From positions 62,001 through 126,000 of the forward strand of contig JAIRNF010000039.1 in the NCBI GenBank assembly GCA_031258195.1: a stretch of 64,000 nt of DNA, written 5' to 3'. A program made the translations under genes and the position numbers. Shown in pieces: positions 26,219-37,177 of this stretch (its first letter is position 1; every line of letters begins with the position of its first letter). The stretch is from Prevotellaceae bacterium. Lineage in GTDB: Bacteria; Bacteroidota; Bacteroidia; Bacteroidales; UBA932. The notes below the pieces were generated by a model, which ran no database searches, was not told where the DNA came from, and was given only the letters and a program-made list of their open reading frames with translations.

Positions 26219-29071
26219 TTAGAACGTTACGTTGAAAAGAATTTCTGCGCTTAAATTATTATTACGCGGTTTAATTAATCGGATACCTGTCATAAACGGA
26301 AACTCTTTTCGCATTATATGATAATCGGCAATTATATCAAGCCCATACGAAAATAGATTTGTGGTTACTACACCCTCTCTTCCATAGTACGAGTTTTGTC
26401 CTATATCGGTAAACAGGTTAAGACGGAATCGCTTGAAGTATAATAACGATCCTATATTGAAGTCGGGGTAGGCAATAGGAAAAGCGTAGTCTGCCGAAAA
26501 GAACTTCATTTCCTTACTTACAAAATCATTATACCCCCTAGGTCTTGAAAAAACGTTAGACATATAGTAGCGCTTTACATTTTGCTGCTGAAAGGTACCC
26601 GACAGTTTCAAACCATGGTTAATGAACAATCCCGGAGTATATACGGTGAGCCTTCCGCCATACGTCGAACCAAAGTTTTCCGTATCAAAGGGCATTGAGC
26701 GATGCGCAAATAAAACTCTATATCCCCAGCGCGGGTATATATCTCTTACAGATGAGCGGCTATAGGTATAATGTTGCAAAAAAAGATCCAATCTCGTTTG
26801 GCTCTGATAGTCGTCTTCTGAGGGGACGTAGTAGCTATCGTTGTTATGCTTTATGCTGACTTGTGGTATAAGTCCGCTTAGCGAACGTGTGCCATTCAGG
26901 GTAAGAGGGATGTATATGTTTGCGCCGATATCATACAGGTTTTTGCTCCCTTTACTTAGTGTTCCTTCTGTAATCAGCAGCTGCTTACCTCCTCCGTAGC
27001 TAGCCGTGATATCGATTACAGGATACCATCCCCTGTATGTAAATGAAGCATGCCCTGCGCTATAGCCATGCTCGTATGAATAACCAACTCTTGCGACCGC
27101 AGTGCTTAGCGAATTTTGAGAAAGTAACATAAAGCCGGGCTTTACCGATTGAATCAGCTCGTCGGGATCGAAGTTAACCTCAGAGTCCAATTCTACGTAA
27201 AGCGGCATCCGGCTATGAGGTCTGAATAGGTGTAAAGCCTTTCTGTACGGTTTACTCTCATAAAGTTTTCCGGTTGGGACGGTTACCGAATCTATATTAA
27301 AGCTTTCTTGGATAGAAAGCGAATCCGCTAAAACGAACCGATAGGGCTTATTCCAGTCAACCTCTTCCCATTCCGACGGATTAATATTTTTATAGGCTAA
27401 CCTGAATCCTTTTTTCTGATAGTCGGAAAAGTAAAGGCGGTTATCTTGCCTAGATATGTTGACATCAAACGCGCCGAATCGAGAAGATGTTACCTTGTAT
27501 ATTTTCTTGTCGCCTATATTTAACGCGTAAATGTTGTTTATACCGCTATGCCCCGATTCAAATAAAACATACCCGTCAAATACGCTTATGCCGCTAATGT
27601 TGACATACAATTCGGGGAGTAGCGTACTCCATTCTCCGCTATTAATGTTCAGAGAGTATATTCCCATCCCTTCATCGTTAAGCAATAGCACCGCGAGCAT
27701 TCCGGTGGTATTTATCCACGCGAGCTCGATTGCCCGGCTATTTAAGGGGGTATTATGCCGGTTAGTGATCGCGTCACTATTCGAATCTAATAAACAAATG
27801 CCGCTAACACCTTCTCTGCCTATGGTAGTTGCCGCGTAGTGGCTAAGGCTATCGTTAAACGCGAGGTTGAAGTAGCGACCTTTACGGGTATGTTTTGTTA
27901 CCTGTTTACTTTTCAGATCTAGCGATTTTACGTTGGCATACGAGCGTTGCTCCCAACGGGGGGCGCTTACATTCTCGCTCCAGTAAATCTTTCCTCTGTA
28001 CCGAGTGATCCTTCCGTTTATTGCGCCATGGTTTATGAGCTGTTCTTCTTTTCCCTCATCGTTTACCATAATCATACCGGAAGCCCTGCTCATACTCTCT
28101 TTTATAGCAATAAACGTTGTACCGCTAAGCGGCACTATAGAGCGGTAGCTGGTGTAATCATCATCTTCAGGAGTGAGGTAACCTAAGCTGGTATCATTTT
28201 TTAGCAGCCTATCCTCTTCTATCCATTGTTGCTGAAGAAAGGCAAAAACTTCTTTTTGTAAGTCTTTTACTTTTAAACCGGTATGTTTTTTCAGAGCGTT
28301 GCTAAAAGCGGGAAATTTGAAATAGCTCCGTGCTGACTCGTCCAGTACCTTATCCCAAATATCAACGCCATATTTATAGCGGGCATAGGCGACATTCTCG
28401 TATCCGAAGTGATATATATTCGGAACATTGTGTTTGTACGAGCCGTTAATCCACCTGTCGTATGTCCAATCAATATCCGATAAGAGATAAGCACGGTAAG
28501 CCATATGAAACTTCGCGTCTCTACCTCTTCCTGACGATGATAGCGCTGTTTCGGTCGCGACAGCATCGCCTTCTAAAAACCATTTTGGAATAGGTAGTAG
28601 CCACAACCCGCTTGTGTGCTCGCCAAATAAGTAGTAAGCTATGCGCGTAAAGCCTTTATTCAGCTTATCAATTTGGGCGACATGCCTAAACTCGTGTAGC
28701 GATAAATGCTTGCTCCACGGTTGAGAATAACCTTCAGCCGGCGGAGTAGTAATGAGTTCCATTCGGCTAGGAGCCCATGTTACCATTCCGTTAGAGTAAA
28801 CATTATCCGGATGTAAAACTACCGGGATTCGGATAGACGTATGACCTATACTCTTAGAGCCGTGAGCGTAAATGGTATCTAAAAGCCATGCATACTGTTG
28901 CGCAAGCGAATCGATAGGTTTAGGATAAATAAACTTAAAATGCGGAGTGGTAATTTGTTGCCAGCGTTGTCCCCATGCATCTGTACCATAACTTACATAT
29001 TGTCCGGATAGCGTATTTGCGGACAATATAAACAGGAAAACAAGTGGAAAGAGGAGCCGTATTCTTTTCAT
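26219..29071 (-). CDS. Large secreted/outer-membrane protein: putative HEFRH metallopeptidase region + propeller-like region + C-terminal barrel-like region
   Basis: Signal peptide; 'LSLHEFRHVAQIDKLN ... WFLEGDAVATETALS' resembles gluzincin HExxH + downstream Glu; C-terminal repeats of aromatic beta strands ending in 'SAEILFNVTF'. Confidence 0.65.
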   Translation of the reverse strand: MKRIRLLFPLVFLFILSANTLSGQYVSYGTDAWGQRWQQITTPHFKFIYPKPIDSLAQQYAWLLDTIYAHGSKSIGHTSIRIPVVLHPDNVYSNGMVTWAPSRMELITTPPAEGYSQPWSKHLSLHEFRHVAQIDKLNKGFTRIAYYLFGEHTSGLWLLPIPKWFLEGDAVATETALSSSGRGRDAKFHMAYRAYLLSDIDWTYDRWINGSYKHNVPNIYHFGYENVAYARYKYGVDIWDKVLDESARSYFKFPAFSNALKKHTGLKVKDLQKEVFAFLQQQWIEEDRLLKNDTSLGYLTPEDDDYTSYRSIVPLSGTTFIAIKESMSRASGMIMVNDEGKEEQLINHGAINGRITRYRGKIYWSENVSAPRWEQRSYANVKSLDLKSKQVTKHTRKGRYFNLAFNDSLSHYAATTIGREGVSGICLLDSNSDAITNRHNTPLNSRAIELAWINTTGMLAVLLLNDEGMGIYSLNINSGEWSTLLPELYVNISGISVFDGYVLFESGHSGINNIYALNIGDKKIYKVTSSRFGAFDVNISRQDNRLYFSDYQKKGFRLAYKNINPSEWEEVDWNKPYRFVLADSLSIQESFNIDSVTVPTGKLYESKPYRKALHLFRPHSRMPLYVELDSEVNFDPDELIQSVKPGFMLLSQNSLSTAVARVGYSYEHGYSAGHASFTYRGWYPVIDITASYGGGKQLLITEGTLSKGSKNLYDIGANIYIPLTLNGTRSLSGLIPQVSIKHNNDSYYVPSEDDYQSQTRLDLFLQHYTYSRSSVRDIYPRWGYRVLFAHRSMPFDTENFGSTYGGRLTVYTPGLFINHGLKLSGTFQQQNVKRYYMSNVFSRPRGYNDFVSKEMKFFSADYAFPIAYPDFNIGSLLYFKRFRLNLFTDIGQNSYYGREGVVTTNLFSYGLDIIADYHIMRKEFPFMTGIRLIKPRNNNLSAEILFNVTF

Positions 29072-29368
29072 TTTGCTACGTACATGCTGATTCTACAAAT
29101 GTATGAAAAGATGCCTAATTGACAACAAGATTGACGACGCGCGAAGCCTTAGAATAGGAGATAAAGGGACAAAAAGACCCATCAATCTACCGATGTTAAA
29201 GCATTTTAGCTTTTAATCTTAACATGATAAGCCATTTGTTATACCTTTGTATCATTATTTTACGAATAATGTCGATTCTAGCGAACGCCAAGAGCTAATG
29301 CTTTTTTATCGACAAAAGCTAAAACAAAACTATATGGGGTTTTGTTGTACTAACCAAAAACAACGTTT

Positions 29369-31267
29369 ATGAAAAAAATTGTAGCCCTTGCGGCATGCCT
29401 TATACTAGGAGCGGGTTTACTACATGCCCAATCGTACACAGGTTATTTCTACAATAACTACGAAGGAGTTGGGGGTATTACGGCAAACCCGGCTAACATA
29501 GCAGGTAGCGTTTACAAGTTGGATGTAAACATTTTTTCTGCAAGTGGATATTTTGGAACCAACGCTTACGAGGTAAAAAAATCAACCTTGTTTAAGTTTA
29601 AGTTTTCCGGTTGGCGAGAAGGCAACCACTACAAGCGAGTGAATAATAGCGATAGCAAAGATTTTTGGACAAACATAGATATTCTCGGTCCTTCTGTAAT
29701 GGTTGCTATTAACGAAAAGCACTCTGTTGCGCTATCTACTCGGTTTAGGTTTCTAGCAAACGAGAGGAATTTATCTAACGATGTGTTCCAGCTGTTCGGA
29801 AAAACTGAGCCTAATGCTATATACGGTCAGGCTCTTCGGCAGAATAACCTAAGAGTTGATGCCCATGCTTTTGCTGATATCGGCTTAACGTACGGAGGAG
29901 TACTTTTTGAGAACGACCGCCATAAGCTGAAGGTAGGGGCTACTGCTAAATGGGTGCTTGGTCTGGGAGCCGGCTCGTTATACGGCGATAACGTAAATGT
30001 AAATCTTTTAGACGCCAATAATATTACTACACTTACGGGAAGTGCAAGTATAGCATACTCAACAGGTATAGACAGGCTTATTGATGGAAATCTGGACGGC
30101 GGCTTAGGCAGCTATATTGATGCTAGAGGTGTTGGTTTCGATCTGGGCGTTGTTTACGAATGGACATCGGCTGCTAATCGTGCCAGAGTGGAAGAGGAAG
30201 GAAACGCTTGGTTTTCTCCTACAGGCTATAAGCTAAGAATTTCGGCATCGGTAACGGATATAGGTAGGCTAAAGTATGATGTTGTGTCTAACTCGGCTTC
30301 TTATGCGTTGAATTTTAGCGGAGTTCCTAGTGATATTCTGAATCTGGGCGATCGCTCGCTTGATGAGTATATTAACGATTTAAAAGCCGGAGGGTATATC
30401 AGTCAATCTGGAATAAGTGAGCTTAAACCATCATTACCTACACTACTTCATGCCAACGTTGATTGGCAGGCATGGAAACGCTTCTATGTAAATCTTGACG
30501 GAGCATTAAATCTGGTTGGCGACAAAAAGATGGGGGCGCGCTATTTATCGGGTCTTGCACTTACCCCTCGTTATGAAAGCCGCTGGTTTAGCGTATATAG
30601 CCCTGTTACATATAACGAGAAAGACGAATTTGGGTGGGGTCTCGGTTTTAATGTAGGTGTATTTTACGTAGGGTCGAGCTCTATACTTAGCAATGTAATC
30701 CGTAGCGATGTTAAAAGTGCCGATTTTCATGTGGGTATGCATGTACCTATTGGTCGCGCTAAGAAGGTTAAGTCTAAACCGATTATTCATGAGCCTGTTT
30801 ATATTCCGGAACCGGAACCGCCCCGCGTTGATACGGTTATTCAGATTAAGGAGGTTATTAAGTATATCGAACCGGAGCCTATACCCGAGCCTGTTAAGGT
30901 TGATGAGGTAATAGTAAAAGAAGTAGAGCTGCTAGCCCATAGTATATACTTTGTAACAGGAAGCGATTGGCTACTCATAGAATCGCGTGAACCGCTAAAT
31001 AGAATTGCTGAAATATTAAAGGCTAACCCCGATATATATGCAACAATAGAAGGACACGCCGATAGCGTGGGTTCTGATGCGACTAACGATGCGCTGTCGC
31101 AACGGCGCGCCGATAGAATCGCCAGCTATCTGATAGAGCAAGGTGTTGATACATGGAGGATTTCTACCACCGCCTACGGTTCTCACCGGCCGTTTGCGGC
31201 TAACCTGACGAACGCGGGTAAAGCTAAGAACCGTAGAGTTGAAATAAGGCTACACTATAACGAATAG
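29369..31267 (+). CDS. Outer-membrane protein (DUF5723-like) with C-terminal OmpA domain
   Basis: 'IEGHADSVGSDATNDALSQRRADRIASYLIEQGVD ... KNRRVEIRLHY' OmpA-C motif; proline-rich linker. Confidence 0.88.
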   Translation: MKKIVALAACLILGAGLLHAQSYTGYFYNNYEGVGGITANPANIAGSVYKLDVNIFSASGYFGTNAYEVKKSTLFKFKFSGWREGNHYKRVNNSDSKDFWTNIDILGPSVMVAINEKHSVALSTRFRFLANERNLSNDVFQLFGKTEPNAIYGQALRQNNLRVDAHAFADIGLTYGGVLFENDRHKLKVGATAKWVLGLGAGSLYGDNVNVNLLDANNITTLTGSASIAYSTGIDRLIDGNLDGGLGSYIDARGVGFDLGVVYEWTSAANRARVEEEGNAWFSPTGYKLRISASVTDIGRLKYDVVSNSASYALNFSGVPSDILNLGDRSLDEYINDLKAGGYISQSGISELKPSLPTLLHANVDWQAWKRFYVNLDGALNLVGDKKMGARYLSGLALTPRYESRWFSVYSPVTYNEKDEFGWGLGFNVGVFYVGSSSILSNVIRSDVKSADFHVGMHVPIGRAKKVKSKPIIHEPVYIPEPEPPRVDTVIQIKEVIKYIEPEPIPEPVKVDEVIVKEVELLAHSIYFVTGSDWLLIESREPLNRIAEILKANPDIYATIEGHADSVGSDATNDALSQRRADRIASYLIEQGVDTWRISTTAYGSHRPFAANLTNAGKAKNRRVEIRLHYNE

Positions 31268-31287
31268 GTTTATAGATGAGTTAATAA

Positions 31288-31322
31288 AAAGGGAGACTCA
31301 ACAAGCCGTGGGTCTCCCTTTG
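31288..31322. terminator. Hairpin terminator candidate between convergent genes
   Basis: aaagggagac ... gtctcccttt. Confidence 0.65.
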
Positions 31323-31345
31323 CTTTATTTGCTTAAGCTTAGTTT

Positions 31346-32294
31346 CTACAATGGCTTAACCGGTATGCAGCTATCCACTATAAACTTTTGCTCGGGATGT
31401 TCCATATGGTTACTATGATACAGCTCATACGTACATCCATCTCCCTGTTGATAACCGCTCTCGGTAAACCAAAGGCACATGCTGTTCCACGCTTTTTCGA
31501 ACTCATCTTTGCCAACCTCAAAACGACCAACGGCATATTTACCAGCAGGAACCGTCATTTTTCCAATTTCATTCTCAACTTTTACATCTTCTTTTAGCGT
31601 TATACACACGCTCGACCTTACTTTCTCAATGCTTGTAATACTAGGATCATCGTGCGCAACTGTAATTGTTTTTACATCGGGAGAGCTAAGTAAACCGCGT
31701 GGTGCCGCCCATTTTATCAGCTTATCATAGGCACTTCCAATTTGGTTAAATGCTCCGGTATGACGACAGTAGGCGACATAAAATTCGGGCATTTCCTTTA
31801 CTTCAATCTTTGCATTCGTAATTAGTAGTTCTTTAAATTCAACGCCGCAAAGATGGGGGGGCGAAATCCGGAGGTAGCTGCTTATTCTTGCCAACTACTT
31901 TACCATTTTCGCTATGGTAAAATCCTTCTTTAGCATATACTGCTAAATCTGTTTCGCGAAATTCGCGGGCTGTGATGTCAAAATATTTACGAAATGAACG
32001 GCTGAATAATGCTAAGCTGCTAAATCCGCAAGCGCGGACAATATCATTTATTGACATTTCGGGGTGTGTTCGTAATAGCCGGGCTGCTTTCCCTAGACGA
32101 ATTCGCTGAATAAAGCCGGCGGGCGTTTCACCCGCTAGAAATGTGAATATTCGGTGAAAGTGATAGGGTGAAAAATGAGCTTGATTTGCAATGGTATTAA
32201 GATTTAGAACATCTGCTAAGTTCTTCTCCACATGATCCATTACCTTATTTATTCGTGATATATATTCCTTCCGGCTTCTTTCTTGGGCATTCAT
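31346..32294 (-). pseudogene. AraC-family regulator with GyrI-like effector domain, split by frameshift in G7/C7 tract
   Basis: HTH 'MSINDIVRACGFSSLALFSRSFRKYF' in one frame, GyrI-like 'VKEMPEFYVAYCRHTGAFNQIGSAYDKL' in another; dropping one C from the C7 tract restores DFAPHLCGVEFKELL. Confidence 0.88.
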
Positions 32295-32454
32295 ACTGTG
32301 TATTTATAAAATGAGGTTGAAATAATAGTAATATCTTAATCGTATTTTACTAATCTTGCTATTGGGTTATTCTAAAGGCTTTTACCAAAATTTCTATAGA
32401 AATAAGAAAAATGCTTAACTTTGTAACCTAACACTAACACAATACAATAACTAA

Positions 32455-33024
32455 ATGGCTACTACGGCAGATTTTAAGAACGGACTTTACATTTCTTATA
32501 ACGGCAAACCTTGTGTCATTACATGGTTCCAGCACGTTAAGCCCGGTAAGGGAGGCGCATTTGTTAAGGTTAAGATGAAAAACCTTGAGAACGGTAAAAC
32601 GCTGGAGAATACTTTTACTGCCGGCGAAAAAATTGATATTATTACGGTTGAGCGTCGTCCCTATCAGTTTTTGTACAAAGATGAAAATGGCTTCAACTTT
32701 ATGCATAACGAAACGTTCGAGCAGATTAACCTCGCTCCTGAAATGGTTGATAATGCAGATTTAATGAAAGAAGGACAGTATGTTGAAATGATGTTTCTTG
32801 CAGACGAAGAAAGGGTGCTTACCTGCGAGTTGCCTCCTTTTGTTGAGCTTGTTGTAACCTATACCGAGCCGGCTGTTAAGGGCGATACGGCTTCAACTTC
32901 GGCATTAAAGAGTGCGACGTTAGAGACAGGAGCAGAGATTATGGTTCCGCTTTTTATTAATCAAGATGAAAAGATTAAGGTAGATACTCGTACGCGCGAA
33001 TACTCTGAGCGCGTTAAAGGATAG
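32455..33024 (+). CDS. efp: Elongation factor P
   Basis: 'GKPCVITWFQHVKPGKGGAFVKVKMKNLENGKTLENTFTAGEKID' and C-terminal OB domain. Confidence 0.96.
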   Translation: MATTADFKNGLYISYNGKPCVITWFQHVKPGKGGAFVKVKMKNLENGKTLENTFTAGEKIDIITVERRPYQFLYKDENGFNFMHNETFEQINLAPEMVDNADLMKEGQYVEMMFLADEERVLTCELPPFVELVVTYTEPAVKGDTASTSALKSATLETGAEIMVPLFINQDEKIKVDTRTREYSERVKG

Positions 33025-33050
33025 GATTTAGCAAAGTATAGAATCAGATA

Positions 33051-33089
33051 CAAAGAGAGGTTACGCGTATTACGCGTAACCTCTCTTTG
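33051..33089 (+). terminator. Hairpin terminator after efp
   Basis: Perfect 19-bp inverted repeat caaagagaggttacgcgta t tacgcgtaacctctctttg followed by T-run. Confidence 0.85.
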
Positions 33090-33163
33090 TTTTAAGGCGG
33101 TAAGCAGAAAGCATAGCACTAAAACCGTATAGATTTGGCTAGTGGTACATTTAGAAAAATCTT

Positions 33164-33246
33164 CGTCATTTCGACCAAAGGGAGAAATCTGTTAAATAGT
33201 AGTAGTACATTGAATTAGCGGATTTCTCCCTTTGGTCGAAATGACG
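33164..33246. repeat. Palindromic intergenic repeat, copy A
   Basis: Perfect 26-bp arms cgtcatttcgaccaaagggagaaatc / gatttctccctttggtcgaaatgacg around a 31-nt loop. Confidence 0.9.
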
Positions 33247-33378
33247 GTATTATTTTTTGTAAAACTATGGTGTCGGTTGTAAAACATTATTTATCATACA
33301 TATCAATATTCTAAATGATGCGCTATGGGTCACTTTCTACGTAACTCTCCACGAATAAGAACGACGCGTTCTAAAACA

Positions 33379-33420
33379 AAAAACCGTCATGCCAAATATA
33401 AATTAGGCACGACGGTTTTT
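33379..33420 (-). terminator. Hairpin terminator after the M16 peptidase gene
   Basis: aaaaaccgtc ... gacggttttt. Confidence 0.65.
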
Positions 33421-33455
33421 AAGTGTTTATTCTATGTTTCTGCTAAAAGCTGCTG

Positions 33456-36371
33456 CTAGTATCCGAAAATCTGTTCCGTAGTTAAACGGGTAATCGGACC
33501 GTACTTAGCAAGCGAAGCCATATCCAGCTCTGCCTCCTTACCTAATACGCAGTAAGTATAAGTACGATTCTTAATCCACTCTTCTTGGAACTTAATAACA
33601 TCTTGCAATGTCATTGTTTGCACATTTTCAAATACAGCCTTACGCCTGTCAATATTCAGACCTAAGTCTTGCGCGCTGAGGTAACTCCAAAGAATATCCG
33701 ATTTTAAAATACGCTCTGTACGTATACGTGTAATAATCGCATCCTTAGCAAGGTTGAACGCGTTTTCTGATTGAGGCATATTGTTGATAATTTCATCAAA
33801 TGCCTGCATAGCGTCCGCCATCTTATCGTTTTGCGTAGCAATAAAGCTTGTAAAAGTATAAGGACGATCTAGCTTAGACGGAGAGCCTAGCCTTGCGCTT
33901 GCGGAGTATGCTAAACCTCTGGCTTCGCGCATTTCTTGGAATACAATAGCGTTCATGCCACCACCAAAGTATTCGTTATACATCGATACGATTGGATTAA
34001 GCGACAGATCGAATTTTTCGCCTCTGTTAGAGTACGAAATAAAGTAAATTTGACGGGCATCGTAAGGTGCCAATAATACTTTGTTCGTAGGTGTTTCTAA
34101 CATCTTAAATTCTTCGTTCTTTACAATAGGAGTTAGCGTTTCCGGAACATTGTGCAGCTTATTAACGCTAGCAATAAACTCATCTATAGACTTTGGTCCG
34201 TAGTAAAGAATTTTATGCTCATAGCTATTCAGCTTATTAATACGAGTGATTAAATCTTCTGGCTTAAGGTCGTTCAATTCTTTAGCTGAAAGAACGTTGG
34301 TAGCCGGAGATTTAGCACCGTACATAGCGTAGTTTTGTAGCATTCTAAAGTTTGCCGATTGATTCTTTTTCGAGTCGCCTCTAGACTTTAGAATATCTCC
34401 CTTCATATTTTCAAGTACGGCAACATTTGGTTGAGCGTCGGCAAGTAGCGATTCGAACAGCTCCATTGCCTTATCCATATTCTCGCTTAAACCCTGTATG
34501 CCTACATAAACTCTTTCGGAGTCTGAAGAAACAAAGTAATCACAAGCCAGTTTATAGAACTCTTGCTTAATTTGCTCAGGAGTATATTGGCTTGTTCCCA
34601 AATAATCCAAGTAAGAAACAGCTGTACCTAACGCCTTATCTTCGTTAGTACCCATTTCAAATACATACATTATAGAGAATAGATCGTTACTTGTATTTTG
34701 TTTGTACAGTACTTCTATATTAGATTTTGCGATGCTCTTAGATAGATCTTTTGAGAAGTCGAGGAATACGGGTTCTATAGGCTTTACGTTTGCAGCGGCT
34801 TTTTGTATTTCTGTTAAGAATACGCTGGCTGTATCGCGATTCGTGAAGATAGGAGTAATCTCCGGTTTATCTATCTTAAGCTCGTTAGGATCTTTTCCTT
34901 CACGCTTATAAACAATAACGTAGTTGTCTTTAAAGTTAGCGTTGGCAAAATCTACGATTTGTTGCTTGGTAATCTTGCTCATTTTATCAAGAGAAGCAAC
35001 TTCGTCTGCCCAGCTGGTACCATTGATAAACGACGTTACAAACATATTTGCACGAGAGTAGTTGTACTCAAGCCGCATTTGCATGTAGCGCTTAAAGTTA
35101 TTTATAGTTGCCTGAATTAAATCTTCTTCAAAATCACCTTTTTTCAGCTTTTCAACTTCGGCAAGTAGTATATCCTTAACATCATCCAACGATTGTCCTG
35201 CTTTCGGTCTTCCGCCAAACATCAGCATTCCGTAGTCTGCCATCATTTCCGCATATCCGTATGCCGAAAGAACCTTTTGCTGCTGATTAACATTCAGGTC
35301 AACTAATCCGGCTTTTCCATTATAAAGTATCTGACCAATAAGAGTTATTATTTCAGCATCGGGGGTTGCGGCTCCGGGTAAACGCCAAGCCATAGACATG
35401 CTTTCTGCTTCTAAGCCCCATACTTCTTTTACGACAGGTGCTGTGAGAGGAGGTTCTGGTGCAAACTCCAGCTTTGGTAATGACTCGTTAGGCTTCATTC
35501 CGCCAAAATACTTATCGATTATAGCGATTGCTTCATCCGGATTAAAATCACCCGACATACAAATTGCCATATTGTTCGGAACGTACCATTGCTTGTAGTA
35601 ATTCTTAATATTGATAATAGAAGGATTTTTTAGGTGCTCTTGTGATCCGAGTACGGTTTGAGTTCCATATGGGTGGTTAGGGAAAAGACCTTCCATTACA
35701 GCATAGTATGCCTTAGTTCCGTCTCTGGTTAGAGACATATTCTTTTCTTCATAAACAGTTTCTAATTCTGTATGGAAAAGACGAATTACGTTATTCTGGA
35801 AACGGTCGGCTTGTATCTTTGCCCAATTCTCAACCTCGTTAGCAGGGATATCTTCAACATAAACCGTCATGTCCATACCGGTGTATGCATTAGTACCATC
35901 TGCGCCAATAGCAGACATCAGCTTATCATACTCGTTCGGAATAGCAAGCTTAGACGCTTCGTACGAAATGCTATCAATTTGTTTGTATATGGCTTTGCGC
36001 TCAGCGTCGTCGGTAGTTTTGCGGTAAACTTCAAACAGCCCTTCAATTTCGTCAAGCATAAGTTTTTCTTGCTCGTAGTTTTGCGTTCCGAATTGTTCGG
36101 TACCTTTAAACATCAAGTGCTCGAAGTAGTGAGCCAATCCGGTAGTTTCGGCGGGGTCGTTCTTACCTCCTACGCGTACAGCGACATATGTTTGAATTCT
36201 TGGCTCATCTTTATTTACTGTTAAGTAAACCTTTAAACCGTTGTCTAAAGTATAAATTCTTGCGTTAAGCGGATCGTTCGGTACGGTCTCGTACTTATAC
36301 TCAGAGCCTCCGCATGATGCAGTCACCATTACAATGCATGACAGCAACAACCATTTGATGCTTTTTCTCAT
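33456..36371 (-). CDS. M16 family zinc peptidase lipoprotein (two M16 repeats)
   Basis: HxxEH inverted zinc motif in 'GLAHYFEHLMFKGTEQFG'; lipobox 'VTASCGGS'; 971 aa. Confidence 0.95.
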   Translation of the reverse strand: MRKSIKWLLLSCIVMVTASCGGSEYKYETVPNDPLNARIYTLDNGLKVYLTVNKDEPRIQTYVAVRVGGKNDPAETTGLAHYFEHLMFKGTEQFGTQNYEQEKLMLDEIEGLFEVYRKTTDDAERKAIYKQIDSISYEASKLAIPNEYDKLMSAIGADGTNAYTGMDMTVYVEDIPANEVENWAKIQADRFQNNVIRLFHTELETVYEEKNMSLTRDGTKAYYAVMEGLFPNHPYGTQTVLGSQEHLKNPSIINIKNYYKQWYVPNNMAICMSGDFNPDEAIAIIDKYFGGMKPNESLPKLEFAPEPPLTAPVVKEVWGLEAESMSMAWRLPGAATPDAEIITLIGQILYNGKAGLVDLNVNQQQKVLSAYGYAEMMADYGMLMFGGRPKAGQSLDDVKDILLAEVEKLKKGDFEEDLIQATINNFKRYMQMRLEYNYSRANMFVTSFINGTSWADEVASLDKMSKITKQQIVDFANANFKDNYVIVYKREGKDPNELKIDKPEITPIFTNRDTASVFLTEIQKAAANVKPIEPVFLDFSKDLSKSIAKSNIEVLYKQNTSNDLFSIMYVFEMGTNEDKALGTAVSYLDYLGTSQYTPEQIKQEFYKLACDYFVSSDSERVYVGIQGLSENMDKAMELFESLLADAQPNVAVLENMKGDILKSRGDSKKNQSANFRMLQNYAMYGAKSPATNVLSAKELNDLKPEDLITRINKLNSYEHKILYYGPKSIDEFIASVNKLHNVPETLTPIVKNEEFKMLETPTNKVLLAPYDARQIYFISYSNRGEKFDLSLNPIVSMYNEYFGGGMNAIVFQEMREARGLAYSASARLGSPSKLDRPYTFTSFIATQNDKMADAMQAFDEIINNMPQSENAFNLAKDAIITRIRTERILKSDILWSYLSAQDLGLNIDRRKAVFENVQTMTLQDVIKFQEEWIKNRTYTYCVLGKEAELDMASLAKYGPITRLTTEQIFGY

Positions 36372-36630
36372 AGCCGATTATTTTTTTGGTTTGCATTGCA
36401 AAGGTAGCAATTTTGACCAGCTATAAAAGGTTTTACCGTATATTTTTTTGTAAATGATGTATAACATAAAATCGTGTAAATGCCAGATTAGTAGCCGATG
36501 ATAGCACGTATATATTTATATCGTTGCTTATTTGATTGTAAAATATAAGATTATATCCTCTCATTCAGCATTTTGGTTTAAATTTGTATTTTTATTTATC
36601 ATTTAGTTAAACCCACTAACACTATTACTT

Positions 36631-37158
36631 ATGACTCGCGAAGAATTAAAGGATATTTTGCTCTATGAGCATAAAAGAGACCTGCGCCTTACATACATTC
36701 AGTATAGTATTATCGGTATCGCGGCATTACTTGTTTTAGGTCTTATTGCTTTTTTGTTTATCTCTACAGGGGCTAACGTAGGCGATGCCGTTAGCGGCAT
36801 TGTTAATGATTCGATAGATAGCGTTAATAGTAGCCAGTACCCTGCCTACCTTAAGATTGTAATTCCTTTGGCATTTTTAAGCTGTATTGGTTATTTTGTG
36901 TATGGTATTGTAAAGCTGCACAAAAGGCCTAAGCACATCGAAGAGTTCTTGCAACACGTGGAGAAAGGTAGCAGAACGGTAAGCGTTCAGGACTCGAAAG
37001 ATTATAAGCTTAAAATCCCGTTATTGGTTGTAAACATAAATACAGGATCGGTTACATCGCTACATGTAGTGTTTCAAAGCAGCCGAAAGGCTTATCTTAT
37101 CCCTGTACCAGCAGGTCAGCTTGAAAAAATAAAAGAAATTCTCGCAGAGAATTCATAA
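36631..37158 (+). CDS. Membrane protein of unknown function in lemA operon
   Basis: Two TM segments; 20-nt gap to next gene. Confidence 0.6.
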   Translation: MTREELKDILLYEHKRDLRLTYIQYSIIGIAALLVLGLIAFLFISTGANVGDAVSGIVNDSIDSVNSSQYPAYLKIVIPLAFLSCIGYFVYGIVKLHKRPKHIEEFLQHVEKGSRTVSVQDSKDYKLKIPLLVVNINTGSVTSLHVVFQSSRKAYLIPVPAGQLEKIKEILAENS

Positions 37159-37177
37159 ACCGCCAAACGTTTGACAT

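Noticed and set aside
33164-33246. CRISPR-like repeat interpretation of the cgtcatttcgacc palindromes
   Set aside because: Only a single inverted pair per site, no regular spacer array and no cas genes.
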